A DNA stretch of 64,000 nt from JBKECF01 sp047974375. GTDB lineage: Bacteria > Bacillota > Clostridia > Lachnospirales > CAMZNU01. The notes beneath the pieces were generated by a model. It did not search any database. It was not told the DNA's origin and worked only from the letters and a program-made list of their open reading frames with translations. A program made the position numbers and the translations under genes. The stretch lies in assembly GCA_047974375.1 (NCBI GenBank), contig JBKECF010000068.1, forward strand, positions 1 through 64,000, read 5' to 3'. Shown here piece by piece: positions 17,899 through 26,790 of this stretch. The stretch's first letter is position 1, and each line of letters begins with the position of its first letter.

Positions 17899-18156
17899 TT
17901 ATAAATTAGAACTTAAAAAATTATTAAAACTTACAGCCGCTGTGTCTTCGTCGGAGCCATCAACTTCAACAATAAGTTCATCACCACATTTTGCACCTAG
18001 GCTCATTATTTTAATTAACTTCCTAGCGTCGGCTTCTTTATCTTTCAACTTAATAGTTATAGTAGATTCGTAAGTAACGGCCTCTTTGACTACCTTTGCA
18101 GCTGGCCTTGCGTGTATACCAACTTCATCTTTTATTACATAAGTAAATGTTTTCAT
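17899..18156 (-). CDS. ptsH: Phosphocarrier protein HPr, lacking Ser46
   Basis: This small (85 residues) phosphocarrier moves phosphate from EI to EIIA in the cytoplasm. The active H15 is in GIHARPAA. A gap-free alignment from H15 to the M51-S52-L53-G54 motif, compared with Bacillus subtilis HPr, puts lysine at position 46, where Bacillota HPr normally has the serine phosphorylated by HPr kinase. The bases coding residues 41-53 read cleanly. This HPr should therefore serve transport but not CcpA co-repression through P-Ser-HPr. Its gene lies between ptsI and the EIICB gene. Confidence 0.93.
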   Translation of the reverse strand: MKTFTYVIKDEVGIHARPAAKVVKEAVTYESTITIKLKDKEADARKLIKIMSLGAKCGDELIVEVDGSDEDTAAVSFNNFLSSNL

Positions 18157-18166
18157 TTTTTTCCTC

Positions 18167-19786
18167 CTATAAAGTAGTGTTTCTTATATTATTTCTTACT
18201 TCTAAAGTTTTACTTGGGGTTACAGAAAGTTCATCGTAGCCCATTTGTAAAAATTTTTCTGTCATTTCGGCATCAGAGGCAATAGCACCGCATATGCCTG
18301 CCCATATACCATTTTTGTGTGCGTTTTCAACTACTATTTCCAACATTTTTAAAATAGCTATGTTTTTTGAAGAAAATAAGTGGCTTAGGTTTTGGTTTTG
18401 TCTGTCTACAGCTAAAGTGTATTGTGTTAAGTCGTTAGTACCTACACTGAAGAAGTCCACAACTTTTGCTAAATCGTCGCTTATTATAACAGAGGCAGGG
18501 GTTTCAATCATTATTCCTAGTTCGACATCTTTAAATGCATGGCATTCGCTTTTAAGTTCTGCTTTGATTTCTTCAATTATTTTTTTAGATTCTAATACCT
18601 CATCTACAGAAATAATCATTGGTAGCATAATGGAAATATTTCCAAAAGCGGAGGCTCGATATAATGCACGTAATTGTTCTTTAAATATGTTAGTTTGGTC
18701 TAAGCAAATTCTTATGGCCCTATAGCCTAGGGCTGGATTTTCTTCTTTAGGAATATTGAGGTATTTAGCTTCCTTGTCAGCACCAATATCTAAGGTGCGA
18801 ATTATTACTTTTTTATCTCCCATTTTTTCAGCTACAGCTTTATAAGCTGTAAATTGTTCTTCTTCACTTGGCAATGTATCTCTGCCAAGGTATAAAAATT
18901 CACTTCTAAATAGACCAATACCTTGGGAATCGTGTTTAAGAACAGATTCTACATCTGCTACACTACCTATATTGGAAAAAAGCTTTATATGCTTTCCGCA
19001 TTTTGTAATATCTTCTTTTCCAATTAAAACTTTCATTTTTTCTTTTTCCTCTAGGAAAATTATTTTTTTTCTATCCAATTCTCTTTTTACTTCTTCTGTA
19101 GGTTCTATATAAGCAATAGCAGCAAGAGCATCTATAGCGATTTCCATGCCCGATAGGTCGTTGCTTAAATCTAAATTTACATTTATTAATGCAGGTATAT
19201 TCATGGTTTTTGCCAATATGTCTGTGTGGGAGTTTAAGGTACCTTTTTTAGTTACAAAACCGAGTATTTTACTTTTGTCAAACTTAACAGTTTCACTTGG
19301 GGATAAGTCCTCGGCTACTATTATTACAGGTTTTGTAATATCGTCACTAGAGGAAATACCAAGTAAATTTTCTATAAGTCTATTGGAAATGTCGCGGATA
19401 TCAAAGGCTCTACCTTTCATATATTCATCGTCCATGGATTCAAATAAATTCGAGAAATAGGTTTTTGCCTCATTTATAGCATAGTCAGCATTTATCATTT
19501 CATCTTTTATTTTATCTTCTATAAATTCATTGTAGTCTAGGTCATCTAAAAACATTCTTTGTACGTCAATTATATTTGCCTTATCTTCGCCGAGATCAGC
19601 CATAACTTTATCAAAAAGTTTATTTAATTGATCTAAGGACTTAAGTTTTGCAATTTCAAATCTTTTTAATTCATCTTCGATATTTGCTACGGTTTGTTTT
19701 GTAATGGTGATATCAGCTTTTTTGAAGTGATATATTTCGCCTAGAACAATTCCTTTATTAGATATTACTCCATCGTATTTTTGCAT
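18167..19786 (-). CDS. ptsI: Phosphoenolpyruvate-protein phosphotransferase (PTS enzyme I)
   Basis: Enzyme I takes phosphate from PEP and passes it to HPr. The 539-residue protein is slightly shorter than the usual 570. The phosphorylated histidine is H187 in TLNSHTDILA. The C-terminal PEP-binding barrel shows FRSEFLYLGRD, GTNDLTQYTLAVDR and the catalytic cysteine in GICGAIASD. It sits 10 nt before ptsH and 27 nt after the EIIA gene in one operon. The shortfall seems spread over loops rather than a lost domain. Confidence 0.95.
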   Translation of the reverse strand: MQKYDGVISNKGIVLGEIYHFKKADITITKQTVANIEDELKRFEIAKLKSLDQLNKLFDKVMADLGEDKANIIDVQRMFLDDLDYNEFIEDKIKDEMINADYAINEAKTYFSNLFESMDDEYMKGRAFDIRDISNRLIENLLGISSSDDITKPVIIVAEDLSPSETVKFDKSKILGFVTKKGTLNSHTDILAKTMNIPALINVNLDLSNDLSGMEIAIDALAAIAYIEPTEEVKRELDRKKIIFLEEKEKMKVLIGKEDITKCGKHIKLFSNIGSVADVESVLKHDSQGIGLFRSEFLYLGRDTLPSEEEQFTAYKAVAEKMGDKKVIIRTLDIGADKEAKYLNIPKEENPALGYRAIRICLDQTNIFKEQLRALYRASAFGNISIMLPMIISVDEVLESKKIIEEIKAELKSECHAFKDVELGIMIETPASVIISDDLAKVVDFFSVGTNDLTQYTLAVDRQNQNLSHLFSSKNIAILKMLEIVVENAHKNGIWAGICGAIASDAEMTEKFLQMGYDELSVTPSKTLEVRNNIRNTTL

Positions 19787-19813
19787 ATTATCCTCCTTCT
19801 AAAATTTTGCAAA

Positions 19814-20293
19814 TTAGTTTATGGAAATTAAATCATCTAAAAAGTCAATTTCTCCAATATGCAATCCTTTTATTTCTTTATATTCGTCGGTATTTAATAT
19901 AACAATAGGTGTAACTATATCCAAACCAGCTGCTTTTATACCGTCAATATTAAAGTTTAAAAGAGTATCGCCTTTTTTTACTATATTCCCTGTAGCAGTA
20001 GTTGCTTCAAAATGTTCTCCCTTTAGAGTAACTGTATCAATTCCGACGTGAATTAAAATTTGCATACCGTCATCGCTTACTAAATTAATTGCATGGTTGG
20101 TGTCGAAAAGTAATTCAACTTTTCCATCTACAGGGCTTATAAGAGTACCTTCTGTGGGTATAACCGCCATGCCTTTGCCTAGCATTTCTTCGCTAAAAGT
20201 AGGGTCACTTACTTCTTTAAGGGGTACAGCTCTACCTTTAAGTGGACTAACAATTTTTTTTGAATTATCCTTATTTTTTTTAAAACCAAACAT
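19814..20293 (-). CDS. PTS glucose-type EIIA component
   Basis: This soluble 159-residue EIIA of the glucose/Crr family receives phosphate from HPr and passes it to EIIB. The active-site pair is visible: H67 in DTNHAINL and the phosphorylated H82 in LIHVGIDTV. The N-terminal SPLKGRAVPLKEV and C-terminal beta sandwich are typical. It lies 13 nt after the antiterminator gene and supplies the IIA function missing from the EIICB protein. Confidence 0.93.
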   Translation of the reverse strand: MFGFKKNKDNSKKIVSPLKGRAVPLKEVSDPTFSEEMLGKGMAVIPTEGTLISPVDGKVELLFDTNHAINLVSDDGMQILIHVGIDTVTLKGEHFEATTATGNIVKKGDTLLNFNIDGIKAAGLDIVTPIVILNTDEYKEIKGLHIGEIDFLDDLISIN

Positions 20294-20306
20294 AGTTATC
20301 TCCTTC

Positions 20307-21143
20307 TTAGTTTAAACTTGTAAGTGCTAGTTTATTTATATATATAATAAAATACACAAGCTCTTGGTCGTTTAAATGCTTATTAAAGTATTTTAAAATA
20401 TATTTTTTTATTTCTAAGCTACATTTATATTCCTTTGGAAATTCCCTTTGTAAAATAAATAAAAAATTATCTGGGGCAAATTCTTCGTTAATATCTTCTA
20501 TAATTCGAATGGAAAAATATTTTAAATGAATTAAAAATTGCTTGTATTCAATATTTTCTTCATTGAATTTTATTTTGTAGCACTTAGAAATTATTTGCAA
20601 TATATCATTTATAAGTGTCATCATTTTTACAGCCTCGCCATTGGCGTAGTTAAATCTTGAATTAACTATGTGCAAAGCTATGTTTCCTGCTTCGTAATCT
20701 GTCATTCTTACACCACAACGTTTATCAATTGCTTTTATGGCATAGAGGCCGACGGCAAATTCTTTTTTATATAAATATTTTATTTCGTGCAATATAGGAT
20801 TGGCTAATTTATTTTTTTTGTTGTAGTACTTAACGGCGTGGCTTATGTGGTCGGAAAGTGTTAAGTATATGCTATCGCTTATTTCACTTACTATTATTGT
20901 TTTTGCATAATCTATTATGTCCACTGTTAATTGCATTATTTCTATCGGTAATGATTTTATTCGTTCTTTTACATTTTCAAACTCTGCAAAATCATTAGGT
21001 ACAAACAATTTAATAATATTATCTTCCGCTATTTTGTCACCCTTTTTAGCTTTAAATCCTATGCCCTTTCCCATGGCTATAACTTCGTAGCCATCAATAA
21101 TTACAGAAACGACATTGTTGTTTATTATTTGAAAAATTTTCAT
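20307..21143 (-). CDS. BglG/LicT-family transcriptional antiterminator
   Basis: This RNA-binding antiterminator of 278 residues has an N-terminal CAT RNA-binding domain (about 1-55) followed by two PTS-regulation domains. Three of the four usual regulatory histidines are present: H99 and H158 in PRD1, H206 in PRD2. The fourth, expected near 268 in the E-x-x-Y-x-x-x-H-I pattern, is a tyrosine (VYFIIYINK). It is the first gene of the PTS operon and its own leader carries a matching RAT site, so it should control itself and the whole operon. Loss of one PRD histidine suggests simplified phospho-control. Confidence 0.93.
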   Translation of the reverse strand: MKIFQIINNNVVSVIIDGYEVIAMGKGIGFKAKKGDKIAEDNIIKLFVPNDFAEFENVKERIKSLPIEIMQLTVDIIDYAKTIIVSEISDSIYLTLSDHISHAVKYYNKKNKLANPILHEIKYLYKKEFAVGLYAIKAIDKRCGVRMTDYEAGNIALHIVNSRFNYANGEAVKMMTLINDILQIISKCYKIKFNEENIEYKQFLIHLKYFSIRIIEDINEEFAPDNFLFILQREFPKEYKCSLEIKKYILKYFNKHLNDQELVYFIIYINKLALTSLN

Positions 21144-21170
21144 ATATCACCTTTTAAATACTTTAGTAAA

Positions 21171-21223
21171 AACAAAAAAACCAAACAAATAAAACCACGC
21201 AATGGCCTTAAATGTTTGGTTTT
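21171..21223 (-). terminator. Leader terminator of the PTS operon (antitermination target)
   Basis: On the minus strand AAACCAAACA (21213-21222) pairs with TGTTTGGTTT (21178-21187) and is followed by a T-rich run. Its 5' arm overlaps the 3' part of the RAT site, so RAT folding excludes the terminator. Confidence 0.88.
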
Positions 21224-21244
21224 GCCTACTTAAAGTAACAACCC
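21218..21244 (-). promoter_or_regulatory. RAT (ribonucleic antiterminator) site
   Basis: The minus strand reads GGGTTGTTACT, five bases, then TAGGCAAAACC, a near match to the LicT/SacT-type RAT consensus GGATTGTTACT-N-GCAGGCAAAACC. It overlaps the leader terminator and lies 75 nt upstream of the antiterminator gene. Confidence 0.9.
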
Positions 21245-21260
21245 AATTGAATATAGTAAA

Positions 21261-21289
21261 ACTATATCATGGTGTTTTGTGTAATGCAA
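21261..21289 (-). promoter_or_regulatory. Promoter of the PTS operon
   Basis: Minus-strand TTGCAT (21284-21289), a 17-nt spacer and TATAGT (21261-21266) lie directly upstream of the RAT site, so the RAT would be near the 5' end of the transcript. Confidence 0.7.
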
Positions 21290-21470
21290 CACATTTATAA
21301 AACTTTGTTTATATTTAATGAATATAGGTGCATATATTTATGCAAAGTTTATATTGCTTTTTATTAAATACTAATTATTATCTAAAAATTAAAATTGCTC
21401 TTTAAAAAAATTAAGAAAATTTTAATCTTTAAAATCTGATAAATAGTATTAAAAAAAATTATAAAAAAAA

Positions 21471-21499
21471 TTCGACACATAGTATAAAAGTGTTATAAT
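21471..21499 (+). promoter_or_regulatory. Promoter of the pilus assembly operon
   Basis: The -10 box TATAAT (21494-21499) is preceded by TTCGAC (21471-21476, spacer 17) or TCGACA (spacer 16). The rest of the 21290-21470 gap is AT-rich, with no other feature seen. Confidence 0.5.
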
Positions 21500-21561
21500 A
21501 TTAATATTGAAAAAAACTGAAATAAATATGGAAGTTGCTTACAGTGTATGAGAGGAATAAA

Positions 21562-23238
21562 ATGAATAAAAAATTAAGACTTGGCGATATATTAATAAAA
21601 CAAAAAAAAATTACTGATGAGCAGTTAATGGAAGCTTTAATAGCACAAAAAGAAATGGGAATAAAATTAGGTGAAGCCTTAACTATAAAAGGTATGATTT
21701 CTGAAAAGGAAATCTTGGAGGTTTTGCAAGAACAACTTGGTGTTCCTTTTATGGATGCAAGTAAAGTAGAGGTTGATCCACAAATCCCAACTTTGTTGCC
21801 AGAGAATATAGCAAGGAAACATAGAGTTATACCTATAAAAGTAATGAATGGTAAATTGCTTTTACTTACAGGGAATCCACTAGACGTATATAGTTTAGAC
21901 GATGTAAGATTAATAACAGGTTTTGAGTTGGAACTTGCCTTAGCTGAAAAGAGTATAATAGATGGTTTAATTAACCAATACTATGATGGTAGAGAAGATG
22001 CAGAAAAAGCCATAGAGGAATTTACTGAGCAAAATGAAGATATATTTAATATTGAAGAAGATATAGAAGACGATGACGTTACTAATGCACCTATTGTTAG
22101 GCTTATAAATGGTGTAATAAACCAAGCCATACGTGCAAATGCAAGTGATATTCATGTAGAACCCTTTAGCGATAGGTTGCGTATAAGATTTAGAATAGAT
22201 GGTAATTTACTAGAGCATATGACAACTACAATGGCAACCCATGCACCGATAGTTGCGAGAATGAAAATAATTGGTGGTATGGATATATCAGAAAAGAGAA
22301 AACCTCAAGATGGTAGGTTAGAAACTAAAATAGGGGATAAAGAAATAGATATGCGTATATCTATTTTACCTACAGTGTATGGTGAAAAGGTAGTTATAAG
22401 GCTTTTAGATAGAACCATGGCTATTGGCAAAATAAGCGAACTAGGTTTTTCAGAAACAAATTTAGAGATGTTTAAAAAAATAATTAAAGTTCCAGAAGGC
22501 ATGATTCTTGTAACAGGGCCAACAGGTAGTGGTAAAACAACAACATTATTTACAGTTTTAAAAGACTTGAATAAAGTTTCACAAAATATAATTACTGTAG
22601 AAGACCCAGTAGAATATAGAATAGACGGTGTAAATCAAGTGCAGGTAAATGAAAGAGCGGGTTTGAATTTTGCCAATTCGCTACGTTCTATTTTACGTCA
22701 AGACCCTGATGTGGTAATGGTTGGTGAGATACGTGATAGTGAAACAGCGACCATAGCAGTCCGTGCAGCTATTACAGGCCATGTGGTTTTATCTACTTTA
22801 CATACAAATGACTCCGTTAGTACAGTTATACGTTTAATAGATATGGGTATAGAAGATTATTTAGTTTCTACAGCCGTGGCTGGTGTAGTTGCCCAAAGGC
22901 TTATAAGAAAAATTTGTCCACGTTGCATAGAGTCCTACGAGTCCACAGAAACGGAAATGAAAGCATTAAAATTAAATGAGCCTACTACATTATACAGAGG
23001 AAAAGGTTGTAGTTATTGTAATCGAACAGGGTATAAGGGGCGTACTCCAATACATGAAGTGTTTGTTGTGGATAGAGAAATAAAAGCTATGTTAGATGAA
23101 AGAAGGTCTGTAAATGACATAAAAGATAAAGCTGTAGAAAAAGGAATGTCTACACTATTTGACAATGCCAAAGACTTAGCACTACAAGGTATAACAAGTG
23201 TTCAAGAAACTATAAAGGTTGCCTATACTATAGACTAG
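21562..23238 (+). CDS. pilB: Type IV pilus assembly ATPase PilB (GspE family)
   Basis: PilB is the extension ATPase that powers pilus polymerisation from the cytoplasmic side. In order there is an N-terminal MshEN-type domain (LRLGDILIKQKKI onward, to about residue 140), the N2 domain, and the P-loop core with Walker A GPTGSGKT (about 319-326), an Asp box and Walker B GEIRDSE. A CxxC pair repeated near CPRC and CSYC forms the zinc-binding tetracysteine loop. A TTG at 21535 could extend the frame, but AGAGG lies seven bases before the ATG at 21562, giving 558 residues. It is the first gene of pilB-pilT-pilC. Confidence 0.95.
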   Translation: MNKKLRLGDILIKQKKITDEQLMEALIAQKEMGIKLGEALTIKGMISEKEILEVLQEQLGVPFMDASKVEVDPQIPTLLPENIARKHRVIPIKVMNGKLLLLTGNPLDVYSLDDVRLITGFELELALAEKSIIDGLINQYYDGREDAEKAIEEFTEQNEDIFNIEEDIEDDDVTNAPIVRLINGVINQAIRANASDIHVEPFSDRLRIRFRIDGNLLEHMTTTMATHAPIVARMKIIGGMDISEKRKPQDGRLETKIGDKEIDMRISILPTVYGEKVVIRLLDRTMAIGKISELGFSETNLEMFKKIIKVPEGMILVTGPTGSGKTTTLFTVLKDLNKVSQNIITVEDPVEYRIDGVNQVQVNERAGLNFANSLRSILRQDPDVVMVGEIRDSETATIAVRAAITGHVVLSTLHTNDSVSTVIRLIDMGIEDYLVSTAVAGVVAQRLIRKICPRCIESYESTETEMKALKLNEPTTLYRGKGCSYCNRTGYKGRTPIHEVFVVDREIKAMLDERRSVNDIKDKAVEKGMSTLFDNAKDLALQGITSVQETIKVAYTID

Positions 23239-23250
23239 AAAGGTATAAAT

Positions 23251-24312
23251 ATGGAAATTTTTGAAATTTTAACAAGAGCCAAAGAAAAAAGTGCCTCAGA
23301 TATACATTTGACAGTTGGATTGCCTGCTATGGTAAGAAATAGCTTAGGGATTAACCCTCTTGACGACATCGTATTAGTGCAAGAAGATATAGAATGTATT
23401 ATAGAAAAGTTATTAAAACGAGAGCAGTTAGAAATATTTAAAAAAAATGGGGAAGTTGATTTAAGTTTTGGAATGACTAATCTAGGTAGATACAGAATGA
23501 ATGCCTTTAAGCAGTCGGGGCGTTATGCCGTTGCCATAAGAGCCATAACGGAAGAACCTATGACTATAGAAGAATTGGGCTTACCGCCAGTATTTAAAGC
23601 TTTGGCTAAAAAAAGAAGAGGTCTGATATTAGTTACAGGTCCTACAGGAAGTGGTAAGTCCACAACTCTTGCGGCTATGATAGATTATATAAATACAAAT
23701 TACGATGGACATATAGTAACTATAGAAGACCCTATAGAGTACACCCATAGGCACAAAAAGAGTATTGTAAACCAAAGGGAAATAGGCTTTGATACTCGCA
23801 GTTTTTCCAGTGCACTTCGTGCAGCATTAAGGCAAGACCCTGATGTGATTTTAGTTGGAGAAATGAGAGATTTAGAAACTATACAAATAGCCATTAGTGC
23901 TGCAGAAACTGGACATCTTGTCCTATCTACTTTGCATACTATAGGAGCAGCTAAAACTATAGATAGAATAATAGATGTTTTTCCAACAGGACAGCAACCA
24001 CAGGTGAGAAGCCAATTGTCTGGCGTTTTGCAAGCGGTAATTTCTCAACAGTTACTGCCGAGAGTAGACAAAGTTGGTAGAGTGGCAGCTTTTGAAATAA
24101 TGACTAATACGGTTGCTATTGGCAATTTAATTAGAGAGGGTAAAATTCATCAAATAAACTCTTCTATACAAACAGGTAAACAATTTGGAATGCAATTAAT
24201 GGATAAAGACTTATTAGAATTATTTAAATCTGGGATAATTGATTTAAATACTATGGTTAAATATGCTGTAGACCCAGAACAAATTTATAAAGATGTAGGC
24301 ATGGAAGTGTAG
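23251..24312 (+). CDS. pilT: Twitching motility / pilus retraction ATPase PilT
   Basis: This 353-residue retraction ATPase depolymerises pili. It lacks the long N-terminal domain and zinc loop of PilB. Visible motifs are SASDIHLTVG at the N terminus, Walker A GPTGSGKS, the Asp box, the LRQDPDVILVGEMRDLET Walker B region, and an AAETGHLVLSTLHT His box. It starts 12 nt after pilB, so the pair is co-expressed, and its presence predicts retractable pili and possible twitching or DNA uptake. Confidence 0.95.
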   Translation: MEIFEILTRAKEKSASDIHLTVGLPAMVRNSLGINPLDDIVLVQEDIECIIEKLLKREQLEIFKKNGEVDLSFGMTNLGRYRMNAFKQSGRYAVAIRAITEEPMTIEELGLPPVFKALAKKRRGLILVTGPTGSGKSTTLAAMIDYINTNYDGHIVTIEDPIEYTHRHKKSIVNQREIGFDTRSFSSALRAALRQDPDVILVGEMRDLETIQIAISAAETGHLVLSTLHTIGAAKTIDRIIDVFPTGQQPQVRSQLSGVLQAVISQQLLPRVDKVGRVAAFEIMTNTVAIGNLIREGKIHQINSSIQTGKQFGMQLMDKDLLELFKSGIIDLNTMVKYAVDPEQIYKDVGMEV

Positions 24313-24318
24313 GTGTTT

Positions 24319-25536
24319 ATGAGAAAATATAATTATAGAGAATTGCAACCTTCAGGCAGAATTGTAGAGGGTGAAATGGATGCCGAAAATAGTGAGGCAG
24401 TAGAGTCGGTTATTAAAAATAGAGATGGTGTAGTAATTTCAGTAGAACTATCTTCAACCAATTCTATTTTTAATAAGGAAATAAGATTACTTAAACCTAG
24501 AGTAGGGCTAGCTGAACTTGCCATATTTTCAAAACAAATGGCAACAATGCTAGGTGCAGGATTAAATATTGTAAGAGCCTTGGACATTATACATCAACAA
24601 ACGTCAAATAAAAGACTTAAAGCTATTTCCAAGGAAATGTCATTAGAAATACAAAAAGGTAATACTCTTTCAACAGCTATGGGGAAGTACTACGATGTGT
24701 TTCCATCCTTGATGTTAACGATGATTGAAACAGGGGAGCTTACAGGACAAATGAATTTAGCTTTCGAAAATTTAAATGTACATTATACTAAAGAGGCGAA
24801 AATACAAAAGGGTATAAAAGGAGCTATGGTATACCCCATTGTACTAGCCATAGTAGGGGTTATAATTTTATCTATAGTTTTAGTTTATGTTGTGCCTGTT
24901 TTTATTTCATTATATGTAGGTATGGAATTGCCTTTAATGACAAGAGCGTTATTGAAAGTAAGTTATATTTTTAAATCTTACTGGTATATAATACTTGCTG
25001 TTATTGTTGCTATATTTGTTGCTTTAAAAAAGGCAGTAAGAACTAATAAAGGTAAAAAAATATACGATATTATAATTAGTGTATTACCCGTTATAAGAAA
25101 ATCGGCAAATATAATAACAACTAGTCGATTTTCTAGGACTTTTGGTACACTAATTTCCAGTGGTGTATCTATTATATCTGCATTGAATATGGCAACAACA
25201 GTTACAAATAATAAAATACTTGCCGAAAAAATGGAAATAGTTGTGGAGGGAATACAAAAAGGTAGAACTTTAGGTGCTTTGCTTAAAGAAAGTAAATTTT
25301 TTCCGCCAATGATGGTGTCCATGGTCACGATTGGTGAAGAGTCTGGGGATCTAGATAGCATGATGAAAAAAACAGCGGATTATTACGACGAAGAATTAGA
25401 ATCGGCTGTATCAACTATGCTTACATTAATAGAACCAATTATGATATTAATTATGGGTCTGCTTATTGGGTTTATGGTCATAGCCATTATGGCGCCTGTG
25501 TTTACTTTGTATAGTAAAATGTCTGCAACTTTTTAA
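24319..25536 (+). CDS. pilC: Type IV pilus inner-membrane platform protein PilC (GspF family)
   Basis: PilC is the polytopic platform protein on which PilB and PilT act. The 405-residue protein has two repeated GspF cytoplasmic domains (about 65-190 and 265-390), each ending in membrane helices, with FSKQMATMLGAGLNIVRAL and FSRTFGTLISSGVSIISAL as the matching repeat starts. The ATG at 24319 is preferred, though a GTG at 24313 is possible; the ribosome site is weak, so coupling to pilT is likely. It ends the pilBTC run. Confidence 0.93.
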   Translation: MRKYNYRELQPSGRIVEGEMDAENSEAVESVIKNRDGVVISVELSSTNSIFNKEIRLLKPRVGLAELAIFSKQMATMLGAGLNIVRALDIIHQQTSNKRLKAISKEMSLEIQKGNTLSTAMGKYYDVFPSLMLTMIETGELTGQMNLAFENLNVHYTKEAKIQKGIKGAMVYPIVLAIVGVIILSIVLVYVVPVFISLYVGMELPLMTRALLKVSYIFKSYWYIILAVIVAIFVALKKAVRTNKGKKIYDIIISVLPVIRKSANIITTSRFSRTFGTLISSGVSIISALNMATTVTNNKILAEKMEIVVEGIQKGRTLGALLKESKFFPPMMVSMVTIGEESGDLDSMMKKTADYYDEELESAVSTMLTLIEPIMILIMGLLIGFMVIAIMAPVFTLYSKMSATF

Positions 25537-25544
25537 AAAAAGTA

Positions 25545-25573
25545 TAGACATTTATAGAGTGATTTGTTATACT
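25545..25573 (+). promoter_or_regulatory. Promoter of the pilin gene
   Basis: TAGACA (25545-25550), a 17-nt spacer and TATACT (25568-25573) lie between pilC and the pilin gene, giving the pilin its own promoter, as expected for a high-copy subunit. Confidence 0.65.
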
Positions 25574-25631
25574 ATATTAGTAGCATTTCATAAATAAATA
25601 TAAAGGATTACTTTTTAAGGAGGAAAACATT

Positions 25632-26147
25632 ATGGAAATGAAAACAAGAAAAGGATTTACACTTATGGAACTTATGGTAGTTATTGCTGTACTAGGAGTA
25701 TTGATTGCCATGGTAGTACCAGCTGTTAGTGGGTATGTAGACGCAGCTAAAAGAAAGGTTGTACAAACTACTATTTCGCAGTTCCAAACAGCAGTTGTAG
25801 CTTATGAACTTACTGAAGGTAAAGCGTTAAATACTTCAGATGATGCTGAATTGAAGAAGTTATATAATTACTTTGGTGGAAATTCAAACATTGAAATTAT
25901 AACTGGTTCTGCTACACCAGCGGCACCTGTACCACCACAAGTAAAAGGTGGAACTGAAGAACCAAAACCATCACCATCTGAGGTTAAGCCAAAATGGGGT
26001 ATTTACCATAAAGCGGGTACGACTGGTGTAAATAATGGCTTAGGTTATTATCTTTTAACATTACCGACTGGCTATGCATCGGCTGATTTTGCAACTGGAG
26101 CAGCAATTGAAGAAGATAAAGTAACAATAAGTAGTATGTATAATTAA
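25632..26147 (+). CDS. Type IV pilin (major prepilin candidate)
   Basis: The 171-residue prepilin has a short basic leader ending in G8, then FTLMELMVVIAVLGVLIAMV, the class III signal cut and methylated by prepilin peptidase, with E at mature position 5. The hydrophobic helix is followed by a globular part with a Pro/Lys/Glu-rich insert near residues 95-122. An AAGGAGG site and its own promoter suggest high expression. Its place right after pilBTC makes it the likely main subunit. The prepilin peptidase gene is not in the window. Confidence 0.92.
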   Translation: MEMKTRKGFTLMELMVVIAVLGVLIAMVVPAVSGYVDAAKRKVVQTTISQFQTAVVAYELTEGKALNTSDDAELKKLYNYFGGNSNIEIITGSATPAAPVPPQVKGGTEEPKPSPSEVKPKWGIYHKAGTTGVNNGLGYYLLTLPTGYASADFATGAAIEEDKVTISSMYN

Positions 26148-26157
26148 GGGGTCTATA

Positions 26158-26194
26158 ATAAATGGTGTTGGTGATAAAAACCGACACCATTTAT
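26158..26194 (+). terminator. Hairpin after the pilin gene
   Basis: Arms ATAAATGGTGT and ACACCATTTAT (about 26158-26168, 26184-26194) form a strong stem just after the stop codon. It has no clear U-run, so it may stabilise the pilin mRNA more than terminate it. Confidence 0.5.
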
Positions 26195-26230
26195 CATGTA
26201 AAAAAAGATATAACAATCAAAATAACCTAT

Positions 26231-26278
26231 AATTAATAAAACAGCCCATACTTCAAAGTGTGGGCTGTTTTATTAATT
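26231..26278. terminator. Bidirectional intrinsic terminator
   Basis: Almost perfect arms of about 23 bp (26231-26253, 26256-26278; core AAAACAGCCCA) lie between the converging pilin gene and the minus-strand membrane protein gene, whose stop codon lies inside the stem. Confidence 0.85.
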
Positions 26279-26788
26279 AAATTTGATTAGATTATGCATA
26301 TTTCTCAAATAGGTACTATCATATTCTTTAATTAGAACGTATTTACCGTTAACAAATTCCATAACAATATAGTCGCTCTTTTTGTATTTTTCTATTCCTA
26401 TATATTTAGTTCCATATTTTTTTTCCAAATTAGCACCATTTTCAATAAAAACATTTTTAATTGACTCGGTCTTAAAGGTGGCAACACCATTATATACATA
26501 ATCATCATTTTTCATTATATTATTTTTATAATATTTTTTAAAATACCTAAAGCTAATATAAGTTAAAAAGGGATATAAAATAGCAACTATTGAAACCCTA
26601 AATACTAAAATTAATATTAAGAACATAAATAATAGTAATATAGCGATTTTTAAGTATTTATAATTTCTGTATATAACATGAAAATTCTGTAATTTTTTCA
26701 TATAAATAAAATATATAAAAATAGAAGTACAAATTTGAACCAAATAAACTATAGAAACCATTAGGGCTATTAGTGTAAGAATATCCAT
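26273..26788 (-). CDS. Small membrane protein of unknown function, next to cstA
   Basis: The 171-residue protein has three to four hydrophobic segments in the first 90 residues (about 3-30, 48-70, 72-88), then a soluble C-terminal half of about 80 residues rich in Lys and Tyr. No family is recognised. It follows cstA by 2 nt, so it is translated from the same mRNA and may be a small partner of that transporter, but this is only inferred from position. Confidence 0.7.
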   Translation of the reverse strand: MDILTLIALMVSIVYLVQICTSIFIYFIYMKKLQNFHVIYRNYKYLKIAILLLFMFLILILVFRVSIVAILYPFLTYISFRYFKKYYKNNIMKNDDYVYNGVATFKTESIKNVFIENGANLEKKYGTKYIGIEKYKKSDYIVMEFVNGKYVLIKEYDSTYLRNMHNLIKFN

Positions 26789-26790
26789 AA

